A stretch of DNA of 64,000 nucleotides from Amblyomma americanum (GCF_052857255.1 NC_135497.1:117062241-117126240), one strand, 5' to 3'; shown: positions 32,475-44,201, counted from the stretch's first letter. Numbers and translations are program-made. The notes: generated by a model not told the origin, from the sequence alone.

Positions 32475-32979
32475 CATATCACGCGCCGAACACTTTGCAC
32501 ACAACAGGTGGGGTGGGGTGCCCAGCTGTTAATCGTCCCAGGTAACACACGGGGAGCGTTCGGTCACTGCGCGACATTGCCTGGCGCAAAACATACGGGA
32601 CGTCAACCCCACCTGTTGGAGAAATGCACAGAGGCTCACCAAGGTTCGCTCACCGGTGTGCGGACTCCCCTGCGTCCACAATACCGATATTTTACAGGCA
32701 TGATTTATAATCAATAAGCATGCATATTGTTACGGGAATAACTGCAAGAGTAGTGTGTGAATATGGAGTGGGTGCGGCTAACCAGTAACATCACTGTTGC
32801 TTTCAGAGTATTTATTAATAGAAAGAACCGTGCAAAACACAGGATATGAAAGATTTGCGAAACAATGCCTTTATTATTTTTTTATTAAACTACCTTTGTA
32901 GCCATGCTCAGGTCATTCAAACAGGTTACTCTTTTAGCTCAAAAGAGTTTTACAATCTGGTATACATCAGAGTTCAGTT
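32475..32979. other. Harbinger interior spacer, unit 2
   Basis: Close to unit 3, no gene seen. Confidence 0.4.
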
Positions 32980-33240
32980 TTGTTTCCACTTTTGTTTAAC
33001 TTAGATGCAAACAATTTCTCTTCGGATATCACTCATGCTAGGTTATTTCAATATGCATACATTACCATTCATCTCTGTAGTGACTCCTCTCTTAACTTTG
33101 CTATGGCCCCTTCAGAACTGGACGCTCTTCTTTTAAACACTCGTAATGAAGCTACGAAACCTCTGCCGATCTGGAAAAGATTAAGCGTCTATTTTTGTAC
33201 CTCTCGCGAAAAGCTAAATATTGTGCCACCTTATGCATGA
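32980..33240 (+). pseudogene. Short reverse-transcriptase-like remnant, unit 2
   Basis: Same stretch as at 4,089. The only residue change is Phe to Leu at residue 4. Confidence 0.3.
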
Positions 33241-33255
33241 TTTATGCAAAATGTT

Positions 33256-34609
33256 TCACTTGTCTGCAAGGTGGTTCGCCAAGACATTCCTTACTTCTAC
33301 TCCTGACAGCTCTAATCGTCTACTCGGGCGTACTGGTTGAGGACGAATTTCGTTAGAGCTTTGCACCGCACCCAGCCATCCTGGATCCCAATGATAACCG
33401 AATTGCTCGCAGATATTGTATAGCACACAAGCAGCTCGGATCACAGTGTTCACATTGTGGATATCGCAATCGAGGCCCTTCAACAGCATTCTGAAGCGTG
33501 CCTTCACACGTCCAAACGCCTTTTTACAATACGCCTGGCACTTGATAGATGGTAGTTGAATGTCTGTGCGGGCGACGCATCAGCGCCAGGAAAGGGGTAG
33601 GGTTTCATTGCATGCATCTGCAAAACGAACGCTTGGTCAGCAAAGAACATTGACCTGCTTGCACTTCTTGGATTGTCCTTGTTTCTACTTGAAACATATC
33701 ACTGGCTAAAATACACGAAAGTCGTGAGATCTGAAACACTGCAGAGTCATTGTTTCTTCCAGGACTCCCAGTGTTGGTGTACAGAAACTTGCATCTGTGG
33801 TCAACCACAGGGAGTAGGATGGGGCTCTAGCACCCTTTATAGTTAAAGTAATCTGCCGCTTCCTGCTTTGGAGGGCCCACCTCGATGTGGCAGCCATCCA
33901 GAGTACCAACGTCTTGAGGAAAGATAAAAACTGCAGCGAACTGGCGCTTGTGCTCTTGCAATTCATGCCACTTCGGGAAACCCACAAATCATGCTTCCAA
34001 GTTGCGCACAATTACGGCGCAGAACTCACGGAATATTATATTCACGGAGGCAGGGCTCACGCCAAAAAGATTAGCGACAGTCTGCTCTTCAGCTGACGTT
34101 GCGAGGCGGTAAAATACAATCGATACGCGTTTTTTCAGAGCAATTGCCTTTCGCATGTTAGTGTGTTGCCGACGCATGCTCTCGCAAACGCCCACAGTGT
34201 ACTGAAATGTGGGGCGGTTCATCTTGAAATTAACGCGGGAGCCGCTGTCAGGAAGATGGGGCAGCGTCGTTTCGTACCACGAGCTTGGGCGTGGGTACAT
34301 CCATGACACTCGTAGCCGCGTCCACTGAAGAATCGCCACCAACAAAAGGCGTTTAGATCGCCTTTGATGACGCCTGATTTTCGCTTCCAGCACGTTGATG
34401 TCGGCGCTCAGAGCAAGCTGCTGCAAGCGGAGGCGTTGAAGTGGTGCCTGATGCGCCGCGAAAGCAGCCCAAAATTCAACGTCGGCATCATCCACATCGT
34501 CCGCCACAGGCCCGCCTGAAGCCGTCTCAGCCTGAATGCTCAACGTCGACATCCTCACGCGACACGATATTGCACACACAGAACGTAAGCAGCCAATGAG
34601 ACGCCGCAC
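33256..34609 (-). pseudogene. PIF/Harbinger (HARBI1-like) DDE transposase, broken, unit 2
   Basis: Same layout as the unit 1 copy. The N-terminal part (34,609-33,989) is open. The same position is a stop but reads TGA here rather than TAA. The DDE part is cut into short pieces by further changes, and the third acidic position carries the same damage. The sequence is a mosaic: right of about 34,140 it equals unit 1, 33,671-34,135 differs from both other copies, 33,511-33,670 is like unit 1, and left of 33,470 it shares bases with unit 3. Confidence 0.83.
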
Positions 34610-34961
34610 GTGACTGCACTATTCACGTACTACACTAGGTGCGACTGATGTCAAAAGAGGCACAATGCTCCCATGACGGCTCCCAGGAAAGTAGTGGCTA
34701 CAGGTGGCTATTATGTCGGGTAAAAAGTCAACTAAAGTTATTGTTTGTGGAATTCTGTTAGATTTTTCTTAATGTCCGCCACAGGTAAAGCAAAACTATG
34801 CCCCGCAGGGGGTAGTGCGATAAACAACCTTTTTTTTTTCTTTCATTCATCCTGTTTAAAGGTAACTTGTTTAATAATACGGTGGTATAGTTGCAGTCAG
34901 AAATTCGCAATGGAGGTTATCACATGGTGGTTTACCGTCACACTAACTGACATGGCCAAAC
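34610..34961. other. Transposase upstream region, unit 2
   Basis: Essentially the unit 1 sequence. Confidence 0.4.
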
Positions 34962-35010
34962 CACGTGTAAGGGCGGGCAACTACGGTTTACGCTAACCAT
35001 AGCTAAGTCC
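34962..35010 (-). repeat. Harbinger right terminal inverted repeat-like end, unit 2
   Basis: Same sequence as in unit 1. It marks the right edge of the complete composite that begins at about 26,068. Confidence 0.5.
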
Positions 35011-35185
35011 TATAACCGCCGTTAAGCTTAGCTGTAGTTAGGCTGTCCTGGACTCTGTATTCCGCCCCTACGTGTCGGTCCTCTTCCAACCTACATAAAA
35101 CCTTGATTGCAGATAGCATAATCTCGAGAGTGACTATGAGCCTAGTGGCTCCACTCCACTCGGAAAAAGTCTTTGGGCAGCAGGT

Positions 35186-35191
35186 TATAAA
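35186..35191 (+). promoter_or_regulatory. TATA box upstream of P1, unit 2
   Basis: Same motif and spacing as in unit 1. Confidence 0.4.
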
Positions 35192-35429
35192 CGTACGAAA
35201 GAGAAATTTCGCAGGAAGGTCTTTTAGCGAATACCGCAGGAGAGAAGGATGACATATTGTTTAACTCGTGCGCATCATACGAAATCGTGTCCTCGAGCCT
35301 CAATCGGCGCAAGCCAACGAAGCGCCGTTCTACGGCTGCTGCAAATTCTCTCTCACCCGAAGGTTTGTGACCCAGACGGCTTCAACGTCCGAAGTCGCCG
35401 CAGGCTGCTTCGAGACCTAGGGCAAGGAG

Positions 35430-36467
35430 ATGTCCCAGGGTGCGGTCAACCGGAAATTGACGGCGTCGGGGGCCTTCGGTGAAGGCTGCGCCGCCACTTC
35501 GCAAAGCGACGGAGCCGTCGTCACTGGAGCTTGGCGTTGGGAGGGACCTAAAGGTTGGACCCGCAGACGAAGCGTCGCAGCTATACTGCACGCTGCTACC
35601 GTGTGGAATTTTTCGACCGCCCACCACACCAACAGGGTTGAGTGGCATGAACCGTGTTCGTCCTGCAGGTACCTTTTTGAGCCGTGTGGGCGCTTGCTAC
35701 ATCGTGTGCGGCTGGACGCCTGTGACGGGACGGGTGCCCTACATGCAGATGTAACAGGCGTTCCTGTTCTCTCCGGTGCGCCGAACTTCCTGCTCATGTT
35801 CAGGGCTCTGGAGTGTCGCCGCGTTTTGGGCCAGAATAACCGGCTCGTAGCCATGCTCCGCCAGATTGATCTGCCTATTCCTGACGGTGAAGAAGAGTAC
35901 ACTGGTCTGCGCGAATCTCTGTTTGTGTCCGGAGCCGACGCTGGACACCGCGTCATCTTGGTCCACACCCGAAGCGTAACGGTACCCTTTGCACACGGCC
36001 TGCACCGCCATCGTTGCGTGGGTGACCCCTCTGTGCTCCTGATTCTCGACCACGCTGACGGACGACTCCCCAGAATTGCTACAAACCTTGTCCTAGACTT
36101 ACTTAGCGCGCTTGCACCATCCGTCTTCAACACCACCGATGACGGAGAGCAACTCGCGGTCCTGCTGGAAGATCACACCCCGGATGCTGGTGACGTCATC
36201 TGTCCCTCAGCCGACCCTTGCTGTGCGTACACCACCAGCGCTTGCGGCACGAGCACTGGACGCCACCAAAGTGCGAAAGAACTCGCCATCCTGCCCCAAG
36301 ATCTAGCCCAGGATGGTGCTGGAGTCTTCCGTCCCATGGCGGCCCTGTTGATGTGCCTTGTGCCCTTGCGGCGTCTGCCCTCACCGACGTCAGAGAAGAC
36401 GAGGAAGAACTTGTGTACCGGCCGACGGCTCTCGGCCTGCCTGTTGCTAGGCTCCCAGGTCTTCTGA
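35430..36467 (+). CDS. P1: uncharacterised 345-aa ORF of the array-specific family, unit 2
   Basis: Same length and start as the unit 1 copy. About ten residues differ, and most nucleotide changes between the two alter the amino acid: Asn to His in L-D-x-A-D, Glu to Asp and Ser to Gly near residues 151-158, Val to Phe near 188, and Cys to Ser near 282. That is not the pattern of strong purifying selection. The compensated frameshift segment is also present. The 3' flank differs by 7 bp from unit 1 near 36,590. Confidence 0.4.
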   Translation: MSQGAVNRKLTASGAFGEGCAATSQSDGAVVTGAWRWEGPKGWTRRRSVAAILHAATVWNFSTAHHTNRVEWHEPCSSCRYLFEPCGRLLHRVRLDACDGTGALHADVTGVPVLSGAPNFLLMFRALECRRVLGQNNRLVAMLRQIDLPIPDGEEEYTGLRESLFVSGADAGHRVILVHTRSVTVPFAHGLHRHRCVGDPSVLLILDHADGRLPRIATNLVLDLLSALAPSVFNTTDDGEQLAVLLEDHTPDAGDVICPSADPCCAYTTSACGTSTGRHQSAKELAILPQDLAQDGAGVFRPMAALLMCLVPLRRLPSPTSEKTRKNLCTGRRLSACLLLGSQVF

Positions 36468-38623
36468 TAGACCCCGCTGCTGGTGCACCTGCTGCACGTT
36501 GTTCGCCTGTCTTCCTTGTGCTCCGGGAAGAGCTGGAGAAACGCGCGCACGAAGCCACGCACCGTCATCAGACCGGGTGCACCACAGTTGTTAGCCAGCA
36601 GAGCGTTAAGTCTACAGAAGGATAGCTGCCGGCTGCTGGAGACTGGTTGCAAGCGCTCGCCTCATCTCCGTTGTGGTGTAAGGTGACTGCAACTGACGGC
36701 TGAAGACATAGGAGGTAGAGAAGACAAGGTCGCCTCAAATACCAGGTTCTGTTTTGAGGACTTTGTCGTCGGCAAACTGACATATTCACCTTGTCTGATT
36801 ATATGCTGATAACTAGTGAGAATTTGCACAAGATTCGTGATGGCCGTTGAAGTGCGCTATTTTGAACTGTGTTCATCTGTACGTACCTTCACAGGTTAGC
36901 TGAGATTTCTCATGTTCTTTCGTCAGCTGATCTCAGAGGCTAGTCCGCAGTCTAACCGCATAGCCCAACGTTATCGATGCGGTTACGAAGGCGTTTGTGG
37001 GAATAGGCAGGTCACCCACTGCAAACTGATGTGCTGCTTGACATTGAAGTACTCAGTCGGCCGAACATGAGGCTTCACACTTTCTCGGAAAAAGTGCCCG
37101 AAAGGTTTTAGGCTAGCAGAAGTTGTTCTGCAACAATTTACTGGAGTGAAAAAAATGAATGCACGGCTTTCGACAAGCGTTTGTCATGCAGTTATTTTAC
37201 TTTGACAGCAATACAGTTGACTGGATTCAGTCCTGTATAGCTTGCCCGCAATTTCCTTTGTCCTGTGTTCTTTGTCAACAGAATGCCGTCACCTTCTTGT
37301 CTTACCAGACGAATAATCCTCTTTCGCCTAGATTTCTAAAAAAATTAAGGTGCGTAAAAATTTCGCTTCACTCCAGATCATTGCACTTGCACTAGGTTTG
37401 GGCAAGCTTTTAGAGTGAGGCCCCACACGCGCTTGTCATGTGAGCAACTATCCTCCCTGTACGCTTGCAAGCGGTCATACTAGAAGTGCTTACCACAAAT
37501 TCTGAGGCTTCGTCGCCGCATGACCACCTCGTGACACCTGCGCTGCAGTTACATAGTGCGGCTCAAAAAGTGGCCTTCGTTTTGAGCATGCAGCATGGGG
37601 AAAGTGTAAAAGTTTGTGCGTCGCCGTGTTTACACTTCATAGCTCTCTGCGGCCCGGAAAGGACGCAACGGAGTCCCTCTGTACCATCAATAGATCCAGC
37701 ATTTCCGGTAGCCAAGTGGAGCTTGCACAATTTTGAGCGCCTCAGATTTTTCAAATTTGGCGGTGCTTATGACGTCACAACCTTCTTGACGAATCAGGAA
37801 ATTTAGTTACTCGTCCTGTACAAACCTGATTGTTTGTTTCAAAACAACCTAAATGCTATTACACTTAAAACATTAAACAGCTTTCCTGCAGAACCCCATC
37901 CATCGGTGCACTGTTAGTCTCGAGGTTGAAATATGTCTGGGCTACAGGCTTAAGCAGGTAGTTTTCGCGGGCTATAGTTGGTTCATTGACGCAAAATTAA
38001 CAAAACTGCGCAAAGTTAACGGGAAGGTAGCGAGGCACAAGTGTGGACACAATTGCGCAGTTGTCTGGGGTTTCTACTTGTGTGTTGCTTTGTCCCAGTT
38101 TACCCCAAGGAGTTTTGTCAATTCTTCTACAGGCTTGTTTTGATGCTGAATTTTTTCTTCAAAACCCTTTTTGTTAGAAAATCTGTTCAAATTACTCTAT
38201 CAAGCATGTACTAAGGGTCGTTTTGGTCCTTTCTTTGCGCTTGAAAATCGTGAAGATTTCCCTGGAGAGGCACCGAACCCTCTAGATTCCATTTTAACAA
38301 ACCAACAGCCGATGCCGTTTAACTGGAGTCAGTTCCATTCATGGCTATTACAACGATCGCTGTACGGGATACTTTCTCCGGGCTAAGTGGTTGGGGCCGG
38401 CGTCGTAAAACGTTGCAGTCGAAAACACACACTGAGGTACACTGGCGCAACACTGGGTGCAAGAACGAAAGAGGTGGAGAAGAAAAAACTTTTTTTTCTT
38501 GAGTGGAGCCCTCAGTCCAGGGCCCCACGCGCCGTCGCAATCCTGCAGGCCAGCCAGAGCAGCTGTCGCTGGTCTTCCGGGTTCGTGCTGGTCAGAGCGG
38601 TCTCAAGAAGAAAGCTTTAGTTG
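36468..38623. other. P1 downstream region, no gene recognised, unit 2
   Basis: Near-identical to 7,576-9,738. The P tail in the alternative frame is open to 36,625. Confidence 0.5.
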
Positions 38624-40210
38624 GTTATTGTTGTTGTTGTTAGCCTGACAAAATGGCACACATCCACAAGGGGGATTGGCCATAACCAGGCGGTGACTAT
38701 ATGCATTTCCGATTGCATGCGGCAAGCAGAGGATGACCTAAAAAAATTGGGCAACTCAGTTTCCTTGACAGAGGTGTTCTCAGGTGGTTAGGGGTCCTAC
38801 AAGCTTAAAATTGGGCAAGGTAGTGAGTACAAGAAAAAAGGCGGGAAAAGGAAAAAAATGTAGGAAATACGATAGGTTATGATGGTAGACGTTTTGTTTC
38901 TCGAAGATAAATTTGAACTTCAGAGCAAACATTCTCATTGGTATGACAAAGCATAGAAGCGCCAAGAGACAGAACAGCCGCAGAAGAAAGACGCAATCTG
39001 AGATTCTGTAATGGAACTTCTAACAGTCGCCTCCTGAGCGATGAGTAGCGACGAGAATAGAGAAGAAAGTGCTCTATTGTTTCCGGCTCAGCGCAATAAG
39101 GACACAGTGGGGAGATCGCGAGACCAGGCCTGTAGAAGTAAAAATTTAGATGCGGTACCCGGCAACGTAGTCGGGCTAAAAAAACAAGTTTGCGGGATCG
39201 CCAGGCTGTACTCCTCCAAGGGAACAAGAGGTGCTGAAAATCGTCCAATGAAGTAAGCGCTGATGCGCCAAATTATTTCATAAAAGTGTAAGTACGAAAT
39301 CGTGCCGATGTAATGTAAGCACTGGTTGGAAGCGGGTCAACAATCGAACCACTCAGGGCTGTCTTCGCTAAAGCATGAGCTGTTGCATTTAATAGAAGAC
39401 CCCTGTGCCCAGGAACCCAAACAAATCGAATTGATTGGACATGTCGAGGGATCAGAAATCTGAGTATTAGAAAGGATTGCGATTCAGTAGACGAAGACAA
39501 GGAAGTGCATGAGGATAATGAGTCCGTAATTATTACTGGATAAAGTGTTTGCTGTCTTGCGCAGAGCAAGAACCACTGCTAGAAACCCGGCCAGATAAAT
39601 AGGTGTAAAATCTGGAAGACGGAAGGAAAAAGACCAGTCAAGGGACTGGGACTAAATGCCTACACCTGCCTTTCTTCACGCCCCGAGGCATCAGTCGCAA
39701 TTTCAACATACGAGCAGAAGGTCATCAAGTGGTCTTGCAACATATTTAACATTGAGAAGGGAAGTAATTTGACAAAACGTAGAAAAATATCACCGTAGAT
39801 GATGTCCGCAATTGAGGGGATGGACCGCACCGGAACAATTTCAGGTATTCGAACATTTAGCGGGCCAAGCAAGGATTCAACGATACAGATTTGGGGAGTT
39901 TGAAGCCAAAACCTTCTGAGTCCTGACACCCAAGAACTGAGCTCGCTGACCTAAGAAAATCAACTGGGATGCATTCTGCTCCGAATAGCAAAATTTTAAG
40001 AACATTTGTACCGTCAGCAGGCGAAACCTTGAAGTAAAAGGCGGCACCTGCGGTTCAAGATACAAAAAAATGTTGCCCATGTATTTAGGGAGACCCAAAC
40101 AGAGACGCAGTGCTTCACGCTTTAAGAGCGGAAGTGGGCGCAGTTTGTATGCAGCCGCTCCAGAAAAGAGAGCGCAGCCAAATTCTAAGATAGGCCGGAT
40201 ATACATTTTT
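38624..40210 (-). mobile_element. I-like LINE, 5' truncated, with RNase H remnant, unit 2
   Basis: Same element as at 9,739 with the same broken RNase H motif. Its 5' junction has lost 150 bp: aaagagcgt continues straight into tgaaaacgtctggctc, whereas unit 1 has 150 extra bases (about 11,343-11,492) between them. Confidence 0.8.
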
Positions 40211-40672
40211 TAAATAATCAAAAGAGCGTTGAAAACGTCTGGCTCAAGGAGCGCTTGGCTCCGCCAAATCTGTGCGCCTCGTGAGTTGTGGACGGGCCCC
40301 GGAGGCGGGCCCGGAGCCCCGCTAGTCGGACGTGCGGCCGCTGCCTCATCCACGGCTCACTTGTTATGCCCGCGTCCTCCCAATGAAATGTCGTCGCGTA
40401 GGTCCTCCCAAACAATCGGGACGAGACAGATGAGCCAGCAAGGGTGGCGGTTCTTTCGAATGCTTGCTGTGTTCTCAGCTTCGCAAGCCAATCAGCTTTG
40501 GCCGCAGTGACGAAAAGATTAGTGTGTACAAGATTTTACATGCAGTTTGGTTTATTCGTTGCTGCGATTCATAGACGCAAGAAATAAAGTTTCCTTTGAT
40601 ACACTTGTTACAGCAGTATCCGTGGGTATCAGAAGTACAGAAAAAAAAGTTTTCCCGTGAATGTTTCGCTAC

Positions 40673-40917
40673 AGCCGCCGCGGTGGCTGAGTGGTTACGC
40701 CGCTCGGCTGCCGGCCCGAAAGACGCGGGTTCAATCCCGGCCACGGCGATCGACTTTCGATGGAGGCGAAATTCTAGAGGCCCGCGTACTGTGCGATGTC
40801 AGTGCACGTTAAAGAACCCCAGGTGGTCGAAATTTCCGGAGAGCTTCACTACGGCGTCCCTCATAGCCTGAGTCGCTTTGGGACGTTAAACCCCCATAAA
40901 ACCAAAACCAAACCAAC
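40673..40917 (+). mobile_element. tRNA-derived SINE (tick Ruka-like) with target-site duplication, unit 2
   Basis: Same insertion as at 11,937, with the same gtttcgctac duplication (40,663-40,672 and 40,918-40,927). It was copied by the 28.8-kb duplication and is not an independent insertion. Confidence 0.9.
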
Positions 40918-40927
40918 GTTTCGCTAC

Positions 40928-42122
40928 TTCATGCAGTAAATTGTGGTTCTGTTCTCTTAGATTAACTGTCGCACAAACTGCGCATTGCGTGTAGCTTGAA
41001 TTTTCTTTGTTTAGTTACCAAAAAAAAAAAGCTTTCAGAGAAAAGGAATTGAATCTCTGGGAGAGAAGCGTGACACGTTAGACGACTTGTTGCAGCCTGC
41101 AATTTTTGTAGCGTTAAACAAACGCTAATTTAGCGAAACTTTCCGTTTATATCACTGCTTAACAGGTGTTTTTACACATGTGCTTTTATTTAAGGGGAAA
41201 GCTGATTCGGCATTAGGCTGTCCAAAGCTTGTCGGGCGACCTCCAACGTCCACCAATGCTTTCAAGAGCCAGCGTTTTCGGCTCAGCCTTGCTGCCAGCA
41301 TCATTTAGCCCACGGGCATCTAGAGTGTGACGCCAGGAAGTGCCCGGAAAGCCTGCTTCGATTCGCACCAGTTGATATCAGTGCAGTATTCGCAAGCGCA
41401 GCGAGGCCCGGTTATTGCGATAATTTTGCAGTTCTCAAATGCTGTAGCGTTTGTTTGGCCGTTAAAGTGAATATCGTGTGTATGCTGTCACGCGGCACAC
41501 ACAAGCTGGCTTCGGTGAAGTTCAGAACGAGTAGATGCGCGCCGTTCATTAGGACACGTAACTAACTTGTCTTAAATCCCTGTCACAGGAATTTAATCTG
41601 GAGTGTGGCCTATCATCAAATACATTATAAAACATTTTAGTTTTTCAGAGTCCTTTTAGGTGGGCAGGACAAGAGCTCACGTGAACGTCGGGTAGGTGCT
41701 CGTTTACACCGGCAAGCCAGTAAAGCACGAGAGGGTTTTCCTCACGCCTTGCCTCATGCGATGCACCAGAAACTCAGGAGCCTCTGTGGCCCAATCACAT
41801 ATAAGTTCTTATAACATATGTTATAAGAACCTTATAGCAGTCATGTGGTCGTTGGCAGTTATGTGGTCCCCGCTGCACATAACGGATATGGGGAGTGGAA
41901 ACCGAGTTCCACGCAGGTCGCACGGTCCGTAGCGCCTGTGGGCAGTGAGTGTGCTGGTAGCTGCTGACAGGAAACCATTGACGTTTCACCGACGAGCTCA
42001 TGCGTGTGAAATTACAGAGTTCATGTCAGTACTAGGGAATGTATCAAGGCCTGAGCAGCACATATCTTGAGGAGGACATGCGAAAGTAAGACCAGGAATT
42101 TCAAAGGATTATGAACGAGTTG
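40928..42122. other. A1 spacer, unit 2, no gene recognised
   Basis: Near-identical to 12,192-13,388. Confidence 0.5.
41805..41830. repeat. Perfect 26-bp palindrome, unit 2
   Basis: Unchanged copy of the palindrome at 13,071. Confidence 0.9.
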
Positions 42123-42698
42123 TTTCAAATACGAGGACATTTATTACACGATATCTTTTTTGGGTATGCTTAGGATGTCGCTTTTGTTCTCCCTGTTTTC
42201 AACGACGCCAACTTCATTAGCGTAGGCATTTTTGTATAAAAATGTTCACTTAGAACTTTTTCCTGACCTCTCCTGCAGCTCTATTATACAACTGTCAAAT
42301 GATGTCCACAAGAGTCCGTAACATGAAGAGGGGAAAAAAAAAACTGGTTAAACTAGCCTGAGGCCCAAGTAAAGTATTCAACGACAGCCGTCGTCTTTTT
42401 CCAAATTTCTCGCGTTTCTCCTTCCTTTTCGTATTTCCCTTCTTTCCCTTCTCTCTTCATGATGGCCTCCCTCCATTTCCTCCATTTCTTCTCTTCCTCT
42501 TTTCACGTCTACGTTAACTATGTTATCTGTGACAAATGTACAATGTACAATAACGTACAATGTACAATAAAGGCATATGCGTGCCCTTCACTGAAATTCG
42601 TATATGTAATGCTAGATTTGAAGGTGCCAAAGCTACGCCAGGGCTACCAGTCATACCACAGTTGATCAACATTATCAGCCGAAATGAGTCCATAGTAG
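42123..42698. other. A1-specific inserted segment with duplicated 17-mer, unit 2
   Basis: Copy of the segment at 13,389 with the tandem 17-mers retained. Confidence 0.5.
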
Positions 42699-42890
42699 CG
42701 CAAAGACTTCTTCCATATTAGTTTTATTAACCTTGTCCTCAATGTGCAAGACCTTTAAAATGCCAGACAGATCAGCTTGCTGTCAACTGTTTCCGTAGTT
42801 AAGGACTGCAAAATAATTTCAACCACCTAGGTTTCTTAACGAGCGTAAAATCTCGACACAGGGTACTTTTTTGCAGTTAATCTCCACCGG

Positions 42891-42897
42891 TATATAA
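42891..42897 (+). promoter_or_regulatory. TATA-like element upstream of P2, unit 2
   Basis: TATATAA, as in unit 1. Confidence 0.3.
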
Positions 42898-43165
42898 CTG
42901 TTCTGGCCGTGATCCAACCTGCGAACTCGCCCTCAGCTGCGGAGCGCCGTATCCACTGAGCCTCAACAGCCGGTAAGCTCAAACTACCGAAGAGAAAGAT
43001 GATGGGAGCTCGCGCCCCATGCGGCTCCTCGAGCCGCTTTCAGCCCAAGCCAACGAACGAACGTGCCACACCCGTTCGGAATTGTCTGCGACCGCAAGGA
43101 TTACGTCTAAGCTGCCTACAGCGACCGAAGACGCCCCAGGCTGTCTCCACTTCTAAGGCAACGGG

Positions 43166-44201
43166 ATGACCCCTCACCATGCGGTTCGGCGGGAACCGAC
43201 CACGCCAGCAGCCTTCCCGGAGGGCTGCGTCGCCGCATCGCACTGCGACAGAGTCCTCGTCGCAGTTTTCTTCTGCCCAGCAGCCCAGGATGGCGCCCCC
43301 AGGGGGAGAGTACGTGTTCTGCTTGAGATTGCTGCCGTGAGCTCTTCGACGGTGCGCCACGCTAACAAGAATGAGGATCGCCCACCGCGCTCTACCTGGA
43401 GACTGTTCCTTACGCCCTACGGGCGCTTGCCAGAGGGCCAGCGGTTGGACGCATGCGACAGGAGGTGCGCCCTGATTTCAGAGGTAAGAGGCGTTCCTAT
43501 ATTCTCCCCGGTGCTTGGAAAAGCCTCCTTTTGTTCGTCCAGATTCTGGAGAGCTGCTGCGGTGCTGCTCAGGAGACCCAGCCCTGTGCCATGCTCTACC
43601 ATATCGAATTGCCATTTCGTGACGGTACAGAAGGGAGCACTGGTCAGCCCCACCATCTGTTCGTGACTGGAGCTGGAGCCGAACACCGCGTCACCTTGGT
43701 TCACACCCGGCGCCTAATGGTACTCGTTGCATGCGGCATGTACCGTCGTGGTTGCGAGGCCGACCCCACCGTGCTCCTGGTTCTCGAACACGCTGCCAGT
43801 CGATTCCTCACAATTGCGACAAACTTTGTCCTGGACGTACCTGACCCGCTTGCATCATGCGTCTTCAACACCACCAATGACGCAGAGCTCGCTGTACTGC
43901 AGGAAGGTCTCGTCCAGGATTCTGTTCACGTAATCTGTCCACCGGCAGACCCTGTTGTGCGCATACCGCCAGCGCTTGCGTGCCGAGCCCTGCATGCCAC
44001 CAATGGTTTGGAAGAACTCGCAATCCTGGCTCAAGATCTAGTCCAGGAGTGCTGGAGTCTTCCTTCAAACAGCGGCACTGCTGATGCGCCTAGTGCCCTT
44101 GAGCCGCCTGCCCTTCCCGACGTCAAAAAAGACGAGGAAGAAAGTGTGCACCAGCGGCTGGCTCTCAGCCAGACTGCCGCTGGTCTCCCAGGCCTTCTGA
44201 T
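43166..44201 (+). pseudogene. P2: family member broken by two frameshifts, unit 2
   Basis: It has the same 2-bp insertion as unit 1. Near 44,045 it also lacks two bases (tccaggagtgctgg against gaggatagtgctgg). This moves the tail into the alternative frame, which is acidic (D-V-K-K-D-E-E-E) and stays open to 44,301. Changes are clustered at 44,019-44,150, where this copy looks more like the P3/P4 tails (gatgcgcctagtgccc) than like its own counterpart in unit 1. Confidence 0.45.

Larger units (their letters stand above)
26068..35049. mobile_element. Harbinger composite (H module), complete arrangement across units 1/2
   Basis: A PIF/Harbinger-type DNA transposon of about 9 kb, swollen by insertions. 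In order it holds a left TIR-like end (26,068-26,135), Myb/trihelix-like exon 1 on + (26,213), an intron holding a Penelope-like element and an I-like 3' end, exon 2 on + (29,979), a LINE (30,455), a fold-back (32,349), a transposase on - (34,609 to 33,256), and a right TIR-like end (34,962-35,010). The two genes converge. Pairing a Myb/SANT-like protein with a DDE transposase is characteristic of Harbinger elements. Both genes are damaged, so the copy is not autonomous. This copy is a recombinant between the unit 1 and unit 3 types. Confidence 0.72.
35050..42725. repeat. A module, copy A1 of unit 2
   Basis: Near-identical to 6,158-13,990. It carries P1, the I-like LINE, the SINE with the same target duplication, and the 26-bp palindrome. 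It lacks 150 bp at the 5' junction of the LINE. Confidence 0.75.
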
